A DNA stretch of 64,000 bases. It comes from Begonia masoniana. Taxonomy: Eukaryota > Streptophyta > Magnoliopsida > Cucurbitales > Begoniaceae. The notes under the pieces are model-generated. The model made no database searches and had not been told where the DNA came from. It saw only the letters and a list, made by a program, of their open reading frames with translations. This document shows positions 45,339 to 57,731 of this stretch, piece by piece; within the stretch, counting starts at the first letter, position 1; each line of letters opens with the position of its first letter. The stretch is taken from contig CM039512.1 in assembly GCA_022432975.1 (NCBI GenBank), positions 2,528,519 through 2,592,518 of the forward strand, written 5' to 3'. Made by a program: the position numbers and the translations under genes.

Positions 45339-47431
45339 TTAAACAGAACTGGAAACAGATTTGTACCTGCAAATAACTTTGCATCTAAGAACTCTTTCGT
45401 GAACATAAAAGCCAGGCGTCACCATGATCTTCACCCTGCCTGGACCATTCGATTTCTGCTTCTCTACAAACACATCTTCCATGTACTGCGAATCGAAGCT
45501 TCTATTTTCTTCCACCCGTAAAATTTGCAGAGGAGGATCGAATGAAAATGCCAGCAAATGGAGAAGCCAAATGCATTTTGCAGCAACAAAGAACGCCTGA
45601 AGAAGCTGCTCATGCCATGGCCTAGTCCAATTCAGCGTTGCAATTATACTACTCATCTTCTGATCGCAAAATTTACTCAACTCATCGCTGTAATATTTTG
45701 TACCCTTCAGTAGAATTTCGTTCCAGCCTAAATTTCTCAACGCCACGAACGCCGAGAATTGAGCTTGGCGATCTAGTCGAGGGTCTAAGTCCTTTGGCGA
45801 GCCGTTCTTCTGGAATGCGCAGTTTTCATAATCCTGGAAGAGAGATTGGTTGATAATGGCTTCCAAATGGTATAAAACAGCCTTGGAGTACTTTGAATTG
45901 ACAGATAATTTATGAGGTTGGAGAAGAAGATTCAAGTTCTTCATTAATGTAGTATCAGTTTCTTCAATTTGCCCAACAAGAGTCTTGCAAAATTGTTTCA
46001 CTGCTAATCTTGCCTCTGATACTACCTGCAAGAACCCTTCCACCATTACTTCTTCACTTACAGGCATGGAGTTTTCTCCACTACCATTATTCAGTTTTCC
46101 TCCATTTCGAAATTTTCCAAGCTTTTCCACGGCCTGCGCATTCTTTACAGTAGTTGCTTGCCTTAAAGCCCTCTTCAGTTCTTCACAGTAAGTTTCCAAA
46201 TACTCCATCTTTTGCTTCAGCTCTTCAAATGATGATTTCATTTCAGCAACTTCAACTAAAGCAGCATCTTGAGCCTCATTTGCAGCAATCAACTCTTTCT
46301 TCAGCATTTCGATCGAAAGTATTCCCAAATCCTTGAAAATCTGAGAAACGTTTTCGGATTCTGTTCGGTTGGGGGAATTTTCGTTTCTATTCTTCTTCTT
46401 CTTCGAACGCGGGAACAACCATGATATCACTCCCCGATTTCTCGATTGTGATTGAACAGATGCTTGAGGATCTGTTATTTGAACAATAGTATTGGAATTT
46501 TTGTTGGGCTTTCCTGCTGTTTCGGATTCTTTAGTAATAATTGCAGGCTTACATCTATTACAAGATGAAACTGACTGAAAATCCCCAAAATTCTGTCCGC
46601 TGGCCGACTTGAAATACTCATTTCCAGGTGAAGACTGAAGAACAGTGAAATGATTTGCACTAGATCCACTCACTGATTTATGATCGTTATCAGCTGGACA
46701 AATATGAGGATCAACATTTATCAAATTCAACGCCAGCCCACTTCTTAAAGATGAATTCTCCTTATAATCTGATAGATTTGCTGCATATCCACCATTTCCT
46801 CTTCCGACCCCATAGTCATCCCCGCTCTCTGATGGAGTTTGACTCTTCATAGAAACTTGCTGATACCCAGGTAATGGTTCTTCTTCGTAACTCTGTAAGT
46901 AAAAGATTTTCACCAAATTATTTCAACTTCGCACCCATTTTTCAGAACCCACAGAAATTTCTTGTCTATCTTAAACATTGTAGAAACTAATTTGCAAAGA
47001 AAAGAAACTCAACTCAGGAAAACTAAAAGCTCAGCGCCATGGAAGTAAATTATCGCAAAGAAATGTGAATCCAGTCACTAATAACATCGACATGCAACAG
47101 AAACTACTCCATCGAATTCAGAGAGAGAGAGAAAAAAAAAAGAAAAAAAGAAACTTACTGGCGTAAAAATAGGGTAATCTTGAGAAGAGAATTGCGAAGC
47201 AGAAGCAGGAGAAGGAGATGGGAATCTAAAAGTAGTAGGGCTGCTTCCTTGCATCAAAGCAGCGTGAAGAGCTCTCAGCTCCACCGCCTTAGCAATGGCC
47301 GCTTGAATTTCCTGTCTGTTAGCTTTAGCACTGCAGCCGTTATCATCAACGTCGTAGTCATTGTAAAAGCTGTCGCGGCTTTGAAATAACTGAGAGGAAG
47401 TGGCAGTAGTGACGGCAGTAGCTGCAGCCAT
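45339..47431 (-). CDS. IRK-interacting-protein-like protein (DUF641/GIL1 family), two exons
   Basis: Exon 1 is 47431-47159 and exon 2 is 46892-45339 with a 266-base intron and closed phase, about 608 residues. The N-terminus has the family motif QEIQAAIAKAVELRALHAAL and the acidic SYEEEPLPGYQQ at the exon junction. A Ser/Asn-rich linker follows with a basic patch (RSKKKKNRNE). Next comes a coiled coil (ELIAANEAQDAALVEVAEMK and onward), then the DUF641 region (VSEARLAVKQFCKTLVGQIE) and the C-terminal AFSFDPPLQILRVEE and PGFYVHERVLRCKV. Relatives bind the INFLORESCENCE AND ROOT APICES receptor kinase or act in light-dependent gravitropism (GIL1). The function here is inferred by family. An in-frame extension upstream of 47431 looks like 5' leader. 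Confidence 0.85.
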
Positions 47432-47677
47432 GAAAGCAGAAAACAAAGCACATACGCCGAGAAAAATACAAGAAACAGAAAGAGCGAGAGAGGGAAGAAA
47501 TCTTCTGAAAGAAAGCAAGAAGAAACCAGATAATCAACAGGGTATCCAATAATTGGTACAATTTTCTGCTAGGATGACCACATCCACTGCAAAATCCAGC
47601 AGAGACCAAGAAGATTGATAGGGAGAGAAAAAGAAGGAACAGAGGAATACGATACTCAAAATCCAAAAAAAATTTGG

Positions 47678-47680
<3 letters not shown>

Positions 47681-47711
<31 letters not shown>
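47681..47711. repeat. (AG)n microsatellite
   Basis: About 31 bases of AG repeat, in the leader/promoter side of the IRK-interacting-like gene (CT on its sense strand), a common position for plant CT repeats. Confidence 0.95.
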
Positions 47712-47714
<3 letters not shown>

Positions 47715-47719
47715 CAGTT

Positions 47720-49699
47720 TTTACTGCAAATTGGAAATGGGTACAGTAATAGATGAAAGTGGGAAAAAAACAAAAACGAGGAGACAAGGGTATGGACATG
47801 CATGATTGTAGCATCCTTGATCCTTCCTTCCTTCCCTCATCCCCTGCAGTCAATAATCATTCACGCCCCCCAAATATCATGCATGCCCTCCGTCCTTTTT
47901 CCACATTTCTTTCAAATTCTACCTTCCCCCCACCTTCTTTTATTAAAAATTCATTTCTAATTTTATTTCATCCACATCCCCAATTATTTTCCAAATAAAT
48001 TTAACCCCATCAACATTGTAATAATCGCCAAGTCATAATTCTTGGGAAAAAATGTTTGTTTGTTAGGATATGGAATTCCAGGCTGGATTAGGGATATATA
48101 TTAAACCGGGATTCGATGTTTTCCACACCTACTTTTGTATCGTTAGTGTTAATTAATAATTTTATTTATGCGACAATACAACTTTTTAAGCCAACCACTC
48201 TTCTAAAGCTACCAAAGTTCATCAACTACTCTCTCAACCTGCCCCAAAAGCTGAGTTAGTCTTGCTTAATTTTGCTTATACTACAAGCAAGCTTGTTAAT
48301 ACATAGAATAATAATAATTTAATAGAATTAATTAACCATAATTCGTTGTTAAAAAAAAGCACGTAGTAAGCAACATTCAAATAAAATTTGGGTAATGGAG
48401 ATAACCAAATTTTAATAAGGATGGGGATGGAAGGACACAAAGCTAGTGGTCCAAACTCCAAACTAATAATAAGTGAATTATATAAATATTTAATTTATTA
48501 TATTAATTGATCCATAGTTATTTGACACGTCAACAATTATTTTAAAAAAATAATCTTAATTTAAGTTCTCTTGTTGTTTGTACTAATTCTTTCTTCCAAG
48601 CATAGTACCCACCCGTTAAGTCAAGTCGATAATATAGTAAGATTAATGTAATTAATGAAGTTTAGAAAAAAAGGAGAAGATGAAGTGGTAAATGATGGTG
48701 GGGGGAAGTGAAGGGTAGGACAACCTTTCACTATCAGCACAGCCTTGGGTGAAAAAGAAACGAGAGAGGGGGGGGGGGGGGGGGGGGGGTGAGAGGCAGT
48801 GTTGAGGTCTCTTTCTCTCCACTGCTCTGCCCAGTACCCTGTCCTCGAGGAGGAATAATAAGAGAAAAAATCAGTAATTGCTTTATTGAACATTTCAAAC
48901 TTCAAAAGTTTTAAAAAAAAATGGTAAGAAATCTCTTGGATTTCGTCCCTTTTTGCTTGTAGATTCCACTCAAAAGTAGGATTCCCATTGCCTTCCCTCG
49001 ATAGAAAGCTATCTTGTTATTGGGTGTAAAAAAGACTTTATAATTTATGATACAAATTCTCAACGCTAGAAATTAGAATATGCATATCTACGATTAGCCT
49101 AATCAAAACAACCCAATAAACTAGCAGGCATTGCACAAACAACGGGCTATGAAGAGCATTAAACTAAACTAACGTTGTTCATTCTGTCCCAAAGCTACGT
49201 GATTTTCAAGATGCAATCACATGGGCTTGTTTCATCAAGACAAGGCCTTCAAACTAAACATCATTTGTGTTGACTTTGGTAGATAATATATTAAGCTTTT
49301 TTTGGAAAATGCATTTCAATAAAGTATTGTCATTTTGACATTAATTAGATAATTGTTCAAAAGAGTGAGTGTGCAATAGTAATGCTTTCATGCTTTCTTG
49401 CCTCTTATAAGTTATAATCCATCTACTTGCCTCTTCAAGCACTATTTGCAAATTTGAAGGCATTTTTAGCTTTAACCTCAAAAGGCATTTCCAACAAGAA
49501 ATGCTCATCCCTTTACAACCTATCCTGCAAAAGGCATCGAAATGACATTTAATATTGTCCTCCACATGTAACTTTAAAATGATGGTAATGAAGAACATGA
49601 TCATATGGGCATTAACTTTATGAGTTCAAGTGACACTTTTTCACATTTCATTCAAGAGATCAATTAGAGAAACTCAACATGCTGAAATATATATACTTA
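47720..49699. other. Intergenic DNA with a 22-G run
   Basis: No gene is seen. A homopolymer of 22 G lies at 48768-48789, next to GAGAGA. The region serves as promoter side of the gene to its left and 3' side of the gene to its right. Confidence 0.6.
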
Positions 49700-52600
49700 C
49701 TAAATAAATCTCCTCTGGGCAGCTGAACCCTTAGAGCCAGCTAGAATGCGTCTTCTATTTATTCTGGAAGATGTTTCGGATCTTCTGTTTATCGGAATCT
49801 CCTTCAGAGGACTTGATACTTGAGATTGTGAATGCAATTCTGGTCTGACATTGGAAGAACTTGAGGTTTTTGGGGGAAGAGATTTATGGTTTGTATTCAA
49901 AGCAGAAACTCTATTCTGAACAGGGCTTTTTTGAGATATTGATGAGTTCAATGGGGAGCTATCTGAATCAGATGAGGATGGACTGGTACTACTCTCCATA
50001 TCATAAAGGAGATTATCTGTCATATGTGGAGGTTGGCTGATGTTTAAATCAGAAGTAGCTGATGAGGCCCTTCGAAACCTTGTCAACTGCATCACCTGAG
50101 TTTCATTATTGATTATGAGTTAAAAACAGTCCAAATTCCTGCTGTTAAAATTTATAACCTACCATTTCATTTAAATATAAAGATTGTTTTGAATCACAGA
50201 ACACGTTACAAATCCTTTTTCAGTAAATAATTCAGTTGGCTCCTTTGTTATTTCTTCTTCATCAATATGGGTTGAAAATTTGGACTATTCAGCACGCTTC
50301 CCAGATCAAGACGTGAATGCACTTTAAAATGTTATTAACATGAATACAACGTGATTTGACAAAAGCAAGCATTGCAAAATGAGAAATAATGGAAATGCAC
50401 CAGGCCTTAAATTTTTATACAACGTGGTTGTTAATTTTACCTGCTGTTCAAGAACGACCATGTCCTTCTTTAGCTTTGAAATGATCAAATTCTTCCGACA
50501 AATAATGTCTTCCAACTCTAAAATTCTCTGTAATAGGTTTCAAATAACTAACGTTGGTTCAAGAAACCATAAAAGACTTAAAAAGAAATGTAAGAAATGA
50601 ACATTACTTTAGAACCAGCCATATCCGATGATCGTAGTAAATTAGTAAGCTCTTCTATAGTGGCGTCTTTCTCTTCACAATCCTTTTTCAGATTAAACAT
50701 ATCTTGCTCAATGGCCAAGGAGTTCATCTGCAGATCAAAGACCAAAAAAATGGAAAATACATCATTGTTATTTAATTTTAAAATTTTCAAGATCTAAAAG
50801 ATATACATCTGTCAATATCTCTGCTTGATCTATTCAGTCTAATTTTGATCTATCCTAAACAATTTGCAATGATACAGAATCTAAGAAGAAAATCAACATT
50901 CTCAATTACTGTCTCATGCAGATGCATCAAAAAAACAAGAAGAAACAGGTCAGAAATCCGAAAGTAATTGCTTTTATTTTATTTAAAATTTAATTTAAGC
51001 CTTCCTTGATGTTCACCAAGCTAGCAGTGGTATACAATGATCATGTAGGCAGATGGAATCACATGCATATCACAGCCACTTAAGAGCCCATCAACTGATC
51101 AAAGCAATCACATACTGATGTTTTTAACCCAAAAAAGCACACTGGCGTTTTATCCTAGATTTTTTGAATTAGATTTACATATAGGTTTTATAGTTATTTT
51201 ATCTTGTTCAAATTTTGTATTAATCTGTTTCAAATAAATTAGTTAGAAGGTTGATAAGGGCAAGGAGATGAGAATAAATAAGATTTTGAGAGAAAAAATG
51301 AGAGAAATTAAAGGAGAGATTCGTAAGACCCTGGTAGAAGAGAGGGGAGCGATTCTTGTATTCTGAGGCAATGTTGCACGCGATGCTGCAACATTGCGGG
51401 AAACTTATATTCATTGATTCTCGAATAAAACTTCGCTGTTGGAGTTTTGTGTCGTGGACGTAGGACGGTTTGATCCCCTCGTGCTTGGTTTGCGTGGTTT
51501 GCGAGCTGTAAAAGAGTACGACTATACACAAGCTCAATCGGATCATACACTATTCTATAAACACACTGCAGGAGGTAAAATTGCTATTATGATTGTGTAC
51601 GTGAATAATATAGTTGTGACAGGAAACGATGAGATGGAGCTAGCATCATGATAAGTGTGTATTTTACACACTTAGTTATACTTTTTATATTTGATTTGAT
51701 AAGTTTTTATCAAGTGTTTGAAGAGATTTGATAAATTTTGTGGAAGTGTGCAGTAAAATTAAATAAAACAGGAAAAAGAAAGAAGCTGAAGAAAAACAAA
51801 AGGTCGATCATAGCATAAACATTGTAGTGATCGATCGCTGTACATGATATAGTTACCAGCGATCGATCACCACAAATCATGAAGAACAAAAGCTGGCGAA
51901 TGATGTAAAGAAGTAAAGCAAAGAAAAGAGATGTGGAGATCGATCTCTGGCATTTCCAGAGATCGATCGCCAACATGAAGAAGAAGCAGCTCACCATGCA
52001 AATTGAAGAGAAGCCAACGAATGAGCAGCAATCGATCTTCACCGTACATGGGGAAAAGGGAGACCATTTATTCCAGCAAAGAAATGCCGCGATCGATCTC
52101 TGTAATCTGGCAGAGATCGATCGCCGATCAATTTACAAAGATGGAAAGATTTTGACATTTAATCTGCACCGTTGATCCAAAGAAGCTGTGAATCTTGGCC
52201 ATTGATCTGAAATTAAATTAAACCTAGATCAAGACCTTATATAAAGAGATTGAAGGCAGTCGGCAGGGAGAGAGCCTGGAGTCTAACCCTGGAGTTGGCA
52301 GCGAGCAATCCGACGGCGATTTTCAGCGAGGAGGGCGATCAGGCTATTTTTATTATAGTTTTTCTTTTCTTTTTCTTTTCCTTTCTACTGTTTCATTATG
52401 CAACTTATTATTTTGTTGTTTATTTAGTTTTTAGCATGAACTAATTTTCTTATTCTAGGGTTTCGACGTAACTTTTCTATGATTATTTATTTTTCTTGAT
52501 TCGAGTATTTAACTCTCTGTTTCTTTTATGTGTTGAGTAATTTATTCTGAACGTAATACTTAGGTTTGCTTGATCACCAAAACTAAGAACTTTAGGGTTG

Positions 52601-55600
52601 ATTCGGGATGCGAGAGCGGAGAATTTAACCGTGCACTGAATAATTTGCCATGAAAAGGATGTTAGACTAGAGATAGCTAATGCGTTCATGTGGTAGTATA
52701 ATTTCTTGTTCTTAATGTATTCAATTAATTCTCAGGATTAGAGACCGAGAGGTAATAATTTGTTAATTGAATAAGTTTATCTTTGCTCGAGAGAGACTGA
52801 TAAATATTTTCGTGAAATTGCCATCAACACATAGAAATAGGATTTAACTATTTGAATTAGGTCTAATAAATAGGATTAGCTAAGTGAAATCGAAACCCTG
52901 GATTTTCTCATCATATAATCTTACTTCTTTATTTTTAAATCTTTTATTTAAATTGCTGCTTAATTTTATTTGAATTATTATTTTAGTTTTAAAATCTAAA
53001 TCACAAAAATTATTATTTCTTTTCAAATTAAACTAAAATTTAGATACTCAATATTTAACATAATTATTCCTCGTGGGATCGACACTCGTACTTATACACA
53101 CTTTATTACTTTTGCGACACGTACACTTGCGTATCACGATTTTTCGCAACACATCATTGAAGAAGCTTCTTGCTCGTCAGTTTGAACTTAAGGATTTGGA
53201 AAATCTCAAGTTTTTCTTAGGTATGGAAATAGCTATATCAAATAATGGAATTGCAATATCCTATAGGACGTATGTGCTTGATCTCCTCAAGAGACAGATC
53301 TCCTCGGATGCAAGTCTGCCTCAACATCTATTGATTCTAATCAGAAACTCGGTCAAAATAAGAATGAGGTGCCTGTGGACAAAGTCAGATATCAAAAATT
53401 GATTGGAAAACTGATTTACCAAGCTTATACGAGGCCTGACATTGCATTTGTTGTAGCTTAGTAAGTCAGTTCATGCATTGTCTGCTGAAAATCACCTTAA
53501 AACTGTCTATAAAATTTTTCACTACCGCAAAGGAAGTCCTGGCAAGAACATTATGTTCAAGAAAAATAAAAACAGACAGATTGAAGTGTTTACAGATGAA
53601 AATTGGGCAGGATCTAAAACTAACAGAAGGTCTACATCAGCCTATTGCACGTTTGTATGGGGCAACGTTGTGACTTGGAGGAGCAAAAAGCAAAATGTTG
53701 TGGCAAGAAGCAGTGTTGAAACCGAGTTTAGAGCAATGACTCAAAAAGTTTGTGAAGTTACCTGGCTTAGAAATATTTTAAAAAAACTAAAAATCGAGAC
53801 TGATGAGCCAACGAAGCTGTTTTGTGACAATAAATCAGCCATTAGCATTGCTCATAATCCAGTGCCACACGATAGAACAAAACATTTAGAGATTGATCGT
53901 CATTTCATCAAAGAAAGACTTGAAAGAGGGGAGATTTGTATGTCATATGTTCCTACATCTGAACAACTAGCAGATATCCTCACAAAAGGGCTCTACAAGC
54001 AAGTGTTTGAAGATTTTCTAGTCAAGCTTAACATGACTGACATCTTTGTTCCAGTTTGAAGGAGAGTGTTGAATTATACTACTGACTAAGTTATATGTAG
54101 ATAACTTAAAGTTATTAAGTTCCTCATATTTATAGGAATTAGAATTGTATTTATATGTGTATTTATTTTATTTTCTAGTTTAGGTTATTTTTTCCTTTTC
54201 TTATTAGGTCCTATTCATATATATATATATACTTTTAATCAATGAGTAAGTATGGTAATTAAGCTCTAAGGACTATAGCATAATGAATTTCAAGAAATGA
54301 AGAATTCAGATAATTTTGAAATGAACCAGATCATAAAATTTATTCTTTTCCTTGTATCAATTTATTTGATCTTCAAGCTATTCTGGTCAAGCCAACACTT
54401 AATTTCGTAGTTTTTTATGAGTATTCAGCACCTGGATTTCAGCAGCAGATGTGACACTGGAAGCCCAATCAGATAAATCAGACATACGACGCTCTTCTGG
54501 TTCTGCTCCATATGCTACTGGCAATTTGTACTGTATCATCTCCTCCTCACTGCCATCTATTAGTGTTGTAGCATCCTGATGAGTAAAATTAAAGAAAATA
54601 ATTCATGATATCCACAGGACCCATTGCAAAATCTTTTAGTAAAATAATAAAATTTCCAAAAACTCCCCCCTCCCCCACCTTCCTAAAAAACTACCAAAGT
54701 AAAAATAGAACAAGAGTACGTTATTAAAGCGAAAAAAATAAGTTCTTACAGGGGAAACAAGACTTCGATGCCGATCGCAAAGCCAACAACCACAATCAAT
54801 AAATTTAATTTTATTAGAGCCCAAAGCTTCATGGCATATTAAATCCACATTCTCAGTGAAAACCATTGCACCTCCGGATCCAGGATGGTCCTTAACTTGA
54901 TTCAATTCATCACACAAATTATCAAGCTTTTCCTGCATGCTTAGTAGCACCTGGTCCTGGATAAATGAAAAACAACAAAAAGAAACTTATCATAAAGGAA
55001 CAACTCCATGACTCACAGATTCAGAAAGTCATGTAAGTCGAATAAAAAATGTCTGAGAAAACCACATTGAATGCAATTTTTTCATCAAATACTTAAGAAG
55101 AAAGTGAAAAATAATTGCAGTCTAATCATAAAGAGAGGAAGAAAAAATCAACAAGGATTATGTGATAAAAAGAACTTCGTTACCATTGAAACAAAGATCC
55201 TGGTATGTACAAGTACTAAATTAAATACTAGTAAAATATTTGCTTCAGAGATTTCTTTCCTCCAAACTAAACCAAATTCAGAAGCATAACCAATAGATTT
55301 GGAGTTTTAAAGCAGAAAAATGATCAAAAGAACTTCACAACTGCGGTGATAATAAATAATCTTAATTAACTGCATTGATGGTTCAATAAAGGGTCAAACG
55401 GATTATAACATGACAACACAAAAGTCAGATCCCTAATCTAGATATAAAAGATCAACTTCATTCACTATAGTGATAGTTTGGTAAAGATGTGATATAACGA
55501 TCAGATCCCCAAAACTTAGACCTGAATGATTAAAGAAAGCTGAAAAAAAAACAGAAACATTCGAGCATAATTTCTTAGATAGAGACTGTAAAGGCATTCA

Positions 55601-56128
55601 CTCAAAGAAAGATCGAAAGAATATTATTCAAACTCAAAAAAAAAAACGTTTTAGTTTTTGAAAATGAAACTCTAATTGGAGAATTTAATGCGAGATTGAA
55701 AGATATAAAGACAGAAAGAACCCCAAGAGAAATAACAGCTAAATAAATGCAACCCTTAGTTCCACAGCTTTCTTCAGCCGCCATATCTGACGGTTTTTCT
55801 TAGCCTCCACAACAGCGACGCCAATTACAGCTACGATGAGGAACCTGTGAACGGGGCTAAACAGCTCCCAAGCGATAGCTTCTTCCGGGCTCAAACCACC
55901 ACCAATGGTTGTTACCGAGCTCGCTTCTTCCGCATTTAGCACCCGACCTTCAAGCGATATCCAAGCAAGCTTTCGCTGAGTAAATAGAGGACGATTCCGC
56001 GGAAAGAAGACACCTGAAATTCTGCGGGGCGGAGGAGCGGAGACTGGCGAAAAAGGAAGGAAAGAGACTAATGAAGGAGACACTTGATGAACAACATCGA
56101 AACAGAGTTCCTGCTCAGCTTCTTCCAT
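49700..56128 (-). CDS. Unnamed plant coiled-coil protein with one membrane segment, six exons
   Basis: Family not recognised by name. Exons: 56128-55754, 54956-54750, 54575-54432, 50727-50608, 50527-50441, 50095-49700. All borders are GT/AG and all junctions fall between codons, giving 442 residues. The start MEEAEQELCF at 56128 is chosen; the frame is open upstream to 56302. Residues about 95-112 (HRFLIVAVIGVAVVEA) look like a single membrane segment, followed by NRQIWRLKKAVELR and a heptad-rich region through exons 2, 4 and 5 (LLSMQEKLDNL, DMFNLKKDCEEKDATIEEL, IISKLKKDMVVLEQQ). The C-terminal 131 residues are Ser-rich and end basic (SRINRRRIL). Intron 3 is 3.7 kb because it contains copia and Athila-like insertions in antisense direction. 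Uniform phase-0 introns are notable. Confidence 0.75.
51649..53151 (+). mobile_element. Athila-like solo LTR (1.5 kb)
   Basis: It starts TGATAAGTGTG and ends CGCAACA, with a perfect 5-bp target duplication, CATCA (51644-51648, 53152-53156). It has no internal genes. The start and the near-terminal CCTCGTGGGATCGACACTCG phrase resemble Athila-type Ty3/gypsy LTRs (family knowledge; lineage inferred). It contains three GATCGATC hairpins between 51827 and 52124. Its removal rejoins the copia reverse transcriptase (ELAS to KKLLARQ). Confidence 0.88.
53478..54059 (+). pseudogene. copia RNase H segment
   Basis: A 193-codon open frame without its reverse transcriptase. It shows the RNase H acidic residue in TDENWAGS, the WRSKKQNVVARSSVETEFRA stretch, CDNKSAISIAHNPV and QLADILTKGL, all typical of the copia pol end. 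It has no function on its own. Confidence 0.85.
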
Positions 56129-56927
56129 GGCGTAGCAGAAAAGCAGAGGGCAGAGAAGGTAGAGGAAGATTGGTATAGAGTTAAAAACACGCAGAAGGCA
56201 GAACCCTACATTCAATTTGGAAAAACCCTTCGATTCTCGAGGAATCCGTACTGTTGTTCTCCCATTGAGTTTGAAAAATCGGGTTTTAGAGGGAAAGTTC
56301 ACTCACATGGAAAGATGAACGTTGGACACCTTTAAATTTTAAAATTCAATTTCCCTAAATTTCAGGTTAAATATCAATTGCTTAAATTAATTTAAAAAAT
56401 AAATAAATAACACGGCAATATATAAAATTATAGCATAAATCTATAGTTACTTAGAGCAACTCCAACGGTAGCAACCTGTGGGAGTTGCTATCAAATAAAA
56501 TAATAATATTTATAATATTATTTAAATAAATTGCATTCTCTCTCTTCTACATCATCCATTTGTATACACTATCGATACTTTAATTTCTAATCGCACAAAA
56601 ACGATGTTAAGTTTGCTCTAAAATTGTGTCTCGTTTTAATTATTTAAGAGTAACGTATAAGTATCACGTAACAAGTAAAATTAAGCAAAAATACAATTTG
56701 AAGCCTAACAGGCTAACCGTTAACGTCAATTACATATTAGATGTTAAATTACTTTTTTGACAAATTAAATATCTATCTTTCAGCTATCGGTTATTTGAAT
56801 TTCTACATTAATTTATCTATTCAATCCAACATGTGTATTGCTATTTTTTTTTTTTTTTTATGTTTTAATCTAATTTCTAATCCTTTCGATGACTTATAAT
56901 TATCTTCTCTTCGGTGATGTCAAACTA

Positions 56928-57201
56928 TGTAACGACCCAAAATAAGGGATCGGGTGCAATCCTACATCGCTTGAAGATGGAAATGAAACATATGTAAAGG
57001 AACTCTCCCAAGATAGTAAAACGTGTTTTGGAGCATAATTGGTTTCGAATACCATAAGAACTCCGAAGTTAATAGTGTTCCGACGAGAACAGTACCATGT
57101 TGGGTGACCGATTGAAAAGTCATCGCCAAAATAAATCCGTGAGGGCTGTATGATCGACCTAAAGCGGACAATATCTTACAGGGATGAAGGGGTTCGTTAC
57201 T
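56928..57201 (+). mobile_element. Solo Cassandra LTR
   Basis: It starts TGTAACGACC and ends GTTACT, flanked by the perfect target duplication AACTA (56923-56927, 57202-57206). It contains a diverged 5S-like core (GAACTCCGAAGTTAA near 57058, TTGGGTGACC near 57100). At 274 bases it is about 100 shorter than the other Cassandra LTRs here because the front part is deleted. It lies 530 bases upstream of the TRB gene. Confidence 0.88.
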
Positions 57202-57731
57202 AACTATGTCGAGGGATTGATAATTTTGAAATTGAACTAAAAATTTCCATTTAGAGTTATAAATTAAGTTTAAATACATTATTAAATTAAAAACATGGTA
57301 TACACGTGTTAGATTTCACAAATTACTTGACACTAATACCTAAATTATCGATAATTGACAGACAAATGTTCTATTTATAAAGAAAAAATAATTAAAGATA
57401 TAATTTGTAATTTTTTTTAAATAAATGGTAAAATTATAAGTAGCCCGGTATTTAGAAGAGCCAACAGAAGAAAATGGGCCTACTTGGGTAAAGGCTAATG
57501 GAAGGCTAATAGAGCTGCTGGGCTTTTAGTTGACTTTTCTATCTTACTTTGGACCGGAGCCTTAAAAGCGGAAAAAGGAAACCAACAGATATCGGAAAAA
57601 GCTGCGGCAGCGACCGAGGCGGTCTTCTTCTTCTTCTTCCTCCTCTTGAATATATCGGAAAGCACCCTAGAGGCTGCTGTTTCAGAGATAAAGAGAGGGA
57701 GGGAGGGTGTCATAGGGAGAAATTTTGGACG
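57202..57731 (+). other. Upstream and leader region of the TRB gene
   Basis: No other gene is seen. A TTCTTCTTCTTCTTCC stretch near 57625 lies in the probable leader. An open frame continues in phase upstream of the ATG to 57549 but has no family resemblance. Confidence 0.5.

Larger units (their letters stand above)
51470..54240 (+). mobile_element. copia remnant in intron 3, split by a solo LTR
   Basis: The reverse transcriptase part starts near SPRAWF (51475), continues with TQAQSDHTLFYKH and MIVYVNNIVVTGNDEMELAS (YVDD changed to YVNN), and resumes after the solo LTR at 53157 with KKLLARQFELKDLENLKFFL. The RNase H part is well kept: TDENWAGSKTNRRSTSAY and LFCDNKSAISIAHNPVPHDR to a stop at 54057-54059. 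GAAGGAGAG and a TGTTGAATTA LTR start follow near 54067. The 3' LTR end near 54240 is approximate and the 5' end was not found. Confidence 0.8.

Noticed and set aside
47432..47518. N-terminal extension of the IRK-interacting-like protein
   Set aside because: The hydrophobic in-frame extension lacks family resemblance and looks like 5' leader. The family start fits the ATG at 47431.
48621..48905. Open frame over the 22-G run
   Set aside because: Proline stretch created by the homopolymer; no start or family support.
57549..57731. N-terminal extension of the TRB protein
   Set aside because: In frame but low-complexity and Arg/Lys-rich. Family members start with MG(N/A)-(P/Q)-K-Q-K-W, as at 57732.
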